Assembly (NCBI GenBank): GCA_013694835.1
Contig: JACDBP010000285.1
Coordinates: 1 to 8,651, forward strand
Reading direction: 5' to 3'
DNA from: Chloroflexota bacterium
GTDB lineage: Bacteria > Chloroflexota > Limnocylindria > Limnocylindrales > CSP1-4
DNA length: 8,651 bases
Below, piece after piece: positions 4,283 to 8,651 of the stretch (the stretch's first letter is position 1; the number at the start of each line of letters is the position of its first letter). Below the pieces are notes generated by a model. The model was not told where the DNA came from and did not search any database. It saw only the letters and a list, made by a program, of their open reading frames with translations. Position numbers and translations under genes: made by a program.

Positions 4283-7200
4283 ATGGATCCGACGACCATG
4301 GAACCTGGGACCTTCGCGCTCTCGGATGAGCAGCGGCGTGCCGTCGAGTGGGGCGACGGGCCGCTGATGGTGCTCGCCGGCGCGGGGACCGGCAAGACGA
4401 CGGTGATCGTGGAGCGAGTCGCCCACCTGCTCGCGACGGACGCGTCCCTGCAGCCCGAGCAGATCCTGGTGCTGACGTACAACGTCAAGGCGGCGGCGGA
4501 ACTCGTGGAGCGCTTCGAACGACGGCTCGGCGTGGACGAGGCGTCACGGCTGTGGGTGCGGAACTTCCACAGCTTCGGGCACCGCGTGATGTCGGAGAAC
4601 CGCGCGGAGCTCGGGCTGCCGCCCGCGGTCGATGTGCTCGACCCCATCGGCCAGCGCCTGCTGCTGCGCGAGATCCGACCCAGCCTTGAGCTGCTGTACT
4701 ACGGCAACCGCGACCGGAATGCGAACCTGGGCCAGTTCGCGGATCTCATCAGCCGCGCCAAGGACGAGCTCGTATCGCCGGCCGAGTACGCGGCGGTGGC
4801 GGAAGCGCGCCGTCAGGACTTCGAACGGCGCGCGTGGCCGGACACACTGGAGACCTGCATCGAGTCGCTGCGCGGCGGGACGCTCGGCCCGGTGAAATGG
4901 GTCCGTCCGTTCCTGTCACACGACAACGCCGGCCACGAGGTGCGCCGCGAGGCCAGGCGGCAGGCCCGTCGCGAGGTACGCGGTGACGGGCGCGCCGGCT
5001 GGCCGGACGAGCTGACACCGGAGCAGTACGAGCGCCACGAGCGCCTCTGGCCCACGTTCGAGCGCGACGCCGAGGCGCTGGAGGTGGTCCGCCTCCAGGA
5101 GGAGGCCAGCGTCTACGCCGCCTACCAGGAGGCGCTCCATGAGCGGGGCGCGCTGGACTTCGGGGAGCAGATCCTGCGCGTCATCGAGCTGTTCCAAAAC
5201 TTCCCCAACGTGCTACGGCGCTACCAGCAGCAGTTCCGGCACGTCCTCGTGGATGAGTTCCAGGACGCGAACGTCGCCCAGATCCGGCTGCTGGAGCTGC
5301 TCGGGCGGGCGCCCGGCCGGCCCGACAACGTGGTGGTCGTGGGCGACGACGACCAGTCGATCTACCGCTTCCGCGGTGCCTCGTACGCGGCGTTCCAGCA
5401 GTTCCGCGAGCGGTTCGGCGCACCGCCGGCGTGGGATCCGGAGCTGCCGCGGCAGAGCATCGGAGAGCTGCCGCTGCTCCGCAATCGCCGCTCCACGGCG
5501 CACATCCTGTCGTCCGCCGGGCGGCTCGTTGCCAACAACGTGGCGCGGCTCAAGGAGGGCATGGCGCTCGGCGCCACTCGCGAGGCCGGTCAGCCCGTGG
5601 AGGTCGTGGTCGCCCAGGACGAGGCGGACGAGGCGGATGCGATCGTCGACTGGATCGCCGATGCCAAACGGCAGGTCCCCGGCCGCCGCTGGCGCGACGT
5701 CGCGGTGCTCTACCGGAAGCACCGGCATCGCGACCTGATCGTGGACCGGCTGCGCCGCGCGAGCATCCCCTACCAGGCGGTCGGTGGCGTCGGCCTGTTC
5801 GCGCACCCGGAGGTCCGCGACCTGGAGGCCGCGCTGCGGGTCGCGGCGGACCCGTACGACTCGGTCAGCTTCACGCGCGTCCTGTCGGCGCCCCCGTGGC
5901 GCCTGGACGCGGCCCAGATCGTGCGGCTTACGCGCGCGGCCGCCTTCGAGGAGTCGCCCGTCTTCGAGACCGCCGCCAGGATCCGACGCGCCGGCGAGCT
6001 CATCGTGGACGTGGTCGAGCCTGAGGAGCTGTTCGACCCGGATGGCCATCCGGTGGAGCGGACCGACGGCTCTGCCGCGCCGACCCTCTGGGCGCCGGGC
6101 GAGGTGCCGGTGGCACCGGGAGTCGGGGCGCAGCGCGACCAGAAGCGGCTCGATCGGCGGCGCGAGCGGCTAGATACGGCGCTGCGCGTGAAGCTCGAGC
6201 GGGTCATGGACCTGTTCGACGAGCTGACGCCGCGAGCGCACCGCGAGGGCGCCTTCACCCTGCTCGAGGCGTACCTGACCCGAACCAGCCTGCTCTACGA
6301 CCTCATCGCGACCGGCACGGTCGAGGCACAGCGGAGCGTCCTCGTCATCGCCCGCTTCATGCGCTTCGTCGCCGACTGGCAGCGCGAGCATCTTCGCTCG
6401 AGCCTCGGCGATTTCGTGGCCTACCTGGACCTGTACCAGGACGTCGGTGGCGACCTTTACATCGATGGCCAGACCCAGAGCCACGTGGACGGCGTGCAGC
6501 TGATGACCGTCTTCCAGGCCAAGGGGCTGGAGTACGAGGCCGTCGTCGTGCCGCGGCTGGTGCAGGGCGAGTTCCCGGACGAGCGCCGTGAGCGGCTGCT
6601 GATCCCGCTGGAGCTGCTGCGCCAGGCGCCACCCGCTGAGTTCGACGTCGCCGAGGAGCGGCGCCTGCTCTACGTGGCGATGACACGTGCGCGCGACCGG
6701 CTGCTTCTGACCAGCATCGAGCACCCGAACGGGAAGACGCGTGCGGGCCGGTTCGTCGGCGAGGTGGCGCCGGCCGACGGCGCCGGCCTGGACGATCTCC
6801 GGATGGAACGGCGCGTGGCCGTGGAGACACTGCCCGGGGACGATGGCGAGCCGGCGGCCGTCGACCCGTTGGCGGCCACGGCGCGGCTGTTGCCGATCCC
6901 GACCGAGTTCGAGCGTCGGTTCCAGGTGCGCCGGAGGGCCGTGGAGCTGATCGGCGCCCTGGAGGTGCTCGGCCCGGACGACGCGGCCGGTCGGGATGGC
7001 CTCCTCGCGGAGCTGATCGCGCTGGCCGAGACCGCCGCGGGAGAGGGGCCCGAAGCCTGCCGCACCGGACGCGACCCCGTGTCGCTGACCGTCCTCGGCG
7101 GTCACTCCCCGGCCGGCGCGGGCTTACTGGAGCTGGTGCCGCTGCCGCCGACATTCAGCCACTCGCAGTTCCGGAGCTACGGCGAGTGCCCGCTGCGCTA

Positions 7201-7942
7201 CGCGTTCGAGCGCGTCTACCAGATCCCGGTGGACGACACCAAGAGCCACTTCGCGTTCGGGCACGTGATGCATGCGGCGTTCGAGGCGTACACCATCGCG
7301 CGGCGCACGGCGCGGGCCCTCGGACAGCCGGATCCGAGCTTCGAGGTGCTCGACGGGGCCTACCGTGCGCAGATGGCCGCCACCGAGTTCCCCGACCGGC
7401 AGAGCCGCGAGCACTACGAGGGCAAGGCCGACCTGCAGCTTCGCCGCTTCTTCGATCGCGAGCGTGCTTCGGCGTCAGAGGCGCTGCTCTTCGAGGTGGG
7501 GTTTCTTCTGACGCTCGACCCTCGCGATGGGTCTGCACCCGTCCGCCTCGGCGGTGTCATCGACCGCGTCGACCGCCATCCGGACGGCTCGATCGAGCTC
7601 ATCGACTACAAGACGGGGATCCCGCAGGGCCAGGCCAAGGTGGACGTCGACGAGCAGCTGACCACCTACGCACTGGCCATCCGCGAGGGCGCGGTACGCG
7701 ATCCCGAGACCGGTGCCCGGCTCCCGGCACCCAGCCGCCTGACGCTCTACTTCACCGAGACCGACACGCCCATGACCACCACCCGCTCGATGCAGCAGCT
7801 AGATGTCCACCGCGACGCGCTGCTCGCAACGGCCGCGCGGATGCGCGCCGGCGACTTCGCCGCGAGCCCCGCCTACTGGAAGTGCAAGGGCTGCGACTAC
7901 CGGCGGATCTGCCCGAGCCGGTTCGGTGGCACCAGCGGCTGA
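4283..7942 (+). CDS. UvrD/Rep-type helicase fused to a RecB-family PD-(D/E)XK nuclease (AdnAB/AddAB-like)
   Basis: A 1219-residue enzyme expected to unwind duplex DNA using ATP and to cut the strands, as in double-strand-break resection or degradation of foreign DNA. Superfamily 1A helicase motifs are complete: Q motif LSDEQRRAVEWGDGP (13-27); Walker A AGAGTGKT with Lys38; Ia LTYNVKAA; Ic NFHSFG; Walker B DEFQD (324-328); III GDDDQSIYRFRGA (354-366); V TVFQAKGLEYE (742-752); VI YVAMTRARD (797-805). A very charged insertion lies at about 205-245. The C-terminal nuclease has GHVMHAAF (His997), GVIDRVD (Asp1094), DYKT (Asp1108, Lys1110) and QLTTY (Gln1125, Tyr1129). Cys969 with Cys1201, Cys1204 and Cys1210 (C-X2-C-X5-C) fits the 4Fe-4S cluster known from AddB and Cas4-type nucleases. 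AdnA, AdnB and related single-chain proteins share this layout; I cannot tell which. The start is uncertain: GTG 4190 and ATG 4223 add unconserved residues, and GGAGG at 4256-4260 is 22 bases from ATG 4283. No partner subunit is adjacent. Confidence 0.93.
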   Translation: MDPTTMEPGTFALSDEQRRAVEWGDGPLMVLAGAGTGKTTVIVERVAHLLATDASLQPEQILVLTYNVKAAAELVERFERRLGVDEASRLWVRNFHSFGHRVMSENRAELGLPPAVDVLDPIGQRLLLREIRPSLELLYYGNRDRNANLGQFADLISRAKDELVSPAEYAAVAEARRQDFERRAWPDTLETCIESLRGGTLGPVKWVRPFLSHDNAGHEVRREARRQARREVRGDGRAGWPDELTPEQYERHERLWPTFERDAEALEVVRLQEEASVYAAYQEALHERGALDFGEQILRVIELFQNFPNVLRRYQQQFRHVLVDEFQDANVAQIRLLELLGRAPGRPDNVVVVGDDDQSIYRFRGASYAAFQQFRERFGAPPAWDPELPRQSIGELPLLRNRRSTAHILSSAGRLVANNVARLKEGMALGATREAGQPVEVVVAQDEADEADAIVDWIADAKRQVPGRRWRDVAVLYRKHRHRDLIVDRLRRASIPYQAVGGVGLFAHPEVRDLEAALRVAADPYDSVSFTRVLSAPPWRLDAAQIVRLTRAAAFEESPVFETAARIRRAGELIVDVVEPEELFDPDGHPVERTDGSAAPTLWAPGEVPVAPGVGAQRDQKRLDRRRERLDTALRVKLERVMDLFDELTPRAHREGAFTLLEAYLTRTSLLYDLIATGTVEAQRSVLVIARFMRFVADWQREHLRSSLGDFVAYLDLYQDVGGDLYIDGQTQSHVDGVQLMTVFQAKGLEYEAVVVPRLVQGEFPDERRERLLIPLELLRQAPPAEFDVAEERRLLYVAMTRARDRLLLTSIEHPNGKTRAGRFVGEVAPADGAGLDDLRMERRVAVETLPGDDGEPAAVDPLAATARLLPIPTEFERRFQVRRRAVELIGALEVLGPDDAAGRDGLLAELIALAETAAGEGPEACRTGRDPVSLTVLGGHSPAGAGLLELVPLPPTFSHSQFRSYGECPLRYAFERVYQIPVDDTKSHFAFGHVMHAAFEAYTIARRTARALGQPDPSFEVLDGAYRAQMAATEFPDRQSREHYEGKADLQLRRFFDRERASASEALLFEVGFLLTLDPRDGSAPVRLGGVIDRVDRHPDGSIELIDYKTGIPQGQAKVDVDEQLTTYALAIREGAVRDPETGARLPAPSRLTLYFTETDTPMTTTRSMQQLDVHRDALLATAARMRAGDFAASPAYWKCKGCDYRRICPSRFGGTSG

Positions 7943-8032
7943 TCGGAGGTACGTACGCTGCCGCCCGACCCGATAAGCGACGGATGAGCGGGCGTGCATC
8001 GGCCGTGAAGGGCTCGGTGCGAGGCTCACGGC

Positions 8033-8651
8033 ATGAGCAGTGCCAGCGCAACACGGAAGAGCAAGCGGCGCCGGTCCGAACGGCTCGTGGAGGTCGGACC
8101 GGGCATCGTCCAGGCCTCGGTGGAGGACATCCTCGCAGCCATCCAGGCGGTGGATCCGGACCTGCCGTGGTCCGAGGCCGCGGAAGAACTCGTCCCGGTC
8201 TTCCCGCGCCGAAGGCCGATGCCGCCCGGCGTCCCGGACACCGTCCTCGTGCAACGCGGACCCGGCATCGAGGTCGGCATGGGCATCGACATCGGGCCGG
8301 CGTTCCTCTACGTCACGCAGCAGCTGCTCGACCGCTGGGGCATGGAGGCGGACGACGCGTTCGATCGTGCCGTCGCCAACGTCCGCGACCGCTGCGCCAC
8401 CCGGCGCCTGGAGCCGCCCCACCAGGGCCAGGTCGGCGACGTGCCCACGACCTGGTTCCAGTCGGGTGAGGGCATCTGTTCCGCCATGCTCCTCATCCCC
8501 GATGAGATCGGCAGCCGGCTGGGCCGCCACGCTCAATACCTCATCGCGCCGATGCGGGACCTGCTCGTGTCGATCCCGCTGGAGGCCGGACTCGGGTATG
8601 CGACCTGGCTCCGGGAGGCCATCGCCGAAGACGATCCCAACTGCCTGGACC
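8033..8651 (+). CDS. Uncharacterised protein, weakly DUF1444-like (3' partial)
   Basis: The frame is open from ATG 8033 to the window end (206 codons) and continues outside. The start follows a basic segment-forming region (RKSKRRRSER, 8-17) and lies 90 bases after the helicase stop; its ribosome binding site is weak (GCGAGG about 8 bases before). Codon use is strongly coding-like. Visible parts: EDILAAIQAVDPDLPWSE (31-48); IDIGPAFLYVTQQLLDRWGM (85-104) and a helix with Asp/Arg and AVANVRDR (113-120); then EGICSAMLLIPDEIGSRL (146-163) and APMRDLLVSIPLEA (172-185). A strand, 'l..wg......A..N...', and later 'P.rD.L...P' recall DUF1444 (YtpQ-like) proteins, but the match is only by pattern and the family has no clear function. 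No signal peptide or membrane segment is visible. The same orientation as the helicase would allow cotranscription; the 90-base gap shows no clear terminator. Confidence 0.75.
   Translation, partial: MSSASATRKSKRRRSERLVEVGPGIVQASVEDILAAIQAVDPDLPWSEAAEELVPVFPRRRPMPPGVPDTVLVQRGPGIEVGMGIDIGPAFLYVTQQLLDRWGMEADDAFDRAVANVRDRCATRRLEPPHQGQVGDVPTTWFQSGEGICSAMLLIPDEIGSRLGRHAQYLIAPMRDLLVSIPLEAGLGYATWLREAIAEDDPNCLD

Noticed and set aside
5213..6049. Minus-strand frame of 278 codons inside the helicase
   Set aside because: Opposite the complete SF1 helicase motifs; no family resemblance and typical antisense composition (many Arg, Val, His and Asp).
6170..7105. Minus-strand frame of 311 codons inside the helicase
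   Set aside because: Antisense to motifs V and VI of the helicase; no recognisable domain.
7186..8469. Plus-strand frame of 427 codons overlapping the nuclease domain and the last gene
   Set aside because: Pro/Arg-rich out-of-frame translation; the nuclease motifs and the 8033 gene lie in another frame.
7799..8536. Minus-strand frame of 245 codons opposite the last gene
   Set aside because: The plus frame from 8033 has ordinary composition and stays open to the window end; the minus frame looks like its mirror.

Overview
The window is 8.65 kb of very GC-rich bacterial DNA (roughly 70% by eye) with strong G/C preference at third codon positions, GTG and TTG starts, and several genes that look like poorly characterised families of high-GC bacteria. 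Chloroflexota (for example Limnocylindria-like lineages) or Actinomycetota would fit. This is inference from composition and gene style only; there is no rRNA or other marker gene to settle it.

Layout. Positions 1-342 (+) hold the C-terminal end of a gene entering from the left, with a winged-helix-like tail. A GC hairpin at 366-391 separates it from a convergent gene, 418-1488 (-), which encodes a secreted zinc metalloprotease of the metzincin/matrixin type. The protease has a strong ribosome binding site in front of two tandem TTG codons and a long upstream region with two hairpins that share the same loop. A small AT-rich island (about 1738-1768) lies between this gene and rightward genes and may hold divergent promoters. 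The rightward genes are a small four-cysteine zinc-ribbon protein (1832-2056), a two-domain HEAT-like/unknown-domain protein (2184-2993) and, 18 bases later and in the same frame, a seven-helix membrane protein (3012-3815).

Positions 3816-4282 are the most unusual non-coding stretch. They contain a GC palindrome, a tandem 19-bp direct repeat, then about 160 bases that fold on paper into a long interrupted helix closing a multibranched loop, followed by three hairpins. I could not match this to any known RNA class, and I flag it as a candidate unannotated structured RNA or leader. A 29-codon reading frame follows it.

The dominant gene (4283-7942, +) is a single-chain UvrD/Rep-type superfamily 1A helicase fused to a RecB-family PD-(D/E)XK nuclease with four cysteines placed as for an iron-sulfur cluster. 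It resembles the AdnAB/AddAB double-strand-break resection machines or related single-chain helicase-nucleases. The last gene (8033 to beyond the window end) encodes an uncharacterised protein that weakly resembles DUF1444.

The genes do not form one obvious pathway. The helicase-nuclease points to DNA repair or defence against foreign DNA, the protease to extracellular proteolysis, and the rest are uncharacterised. No mobile element, CRISPR array or tRNA was found.
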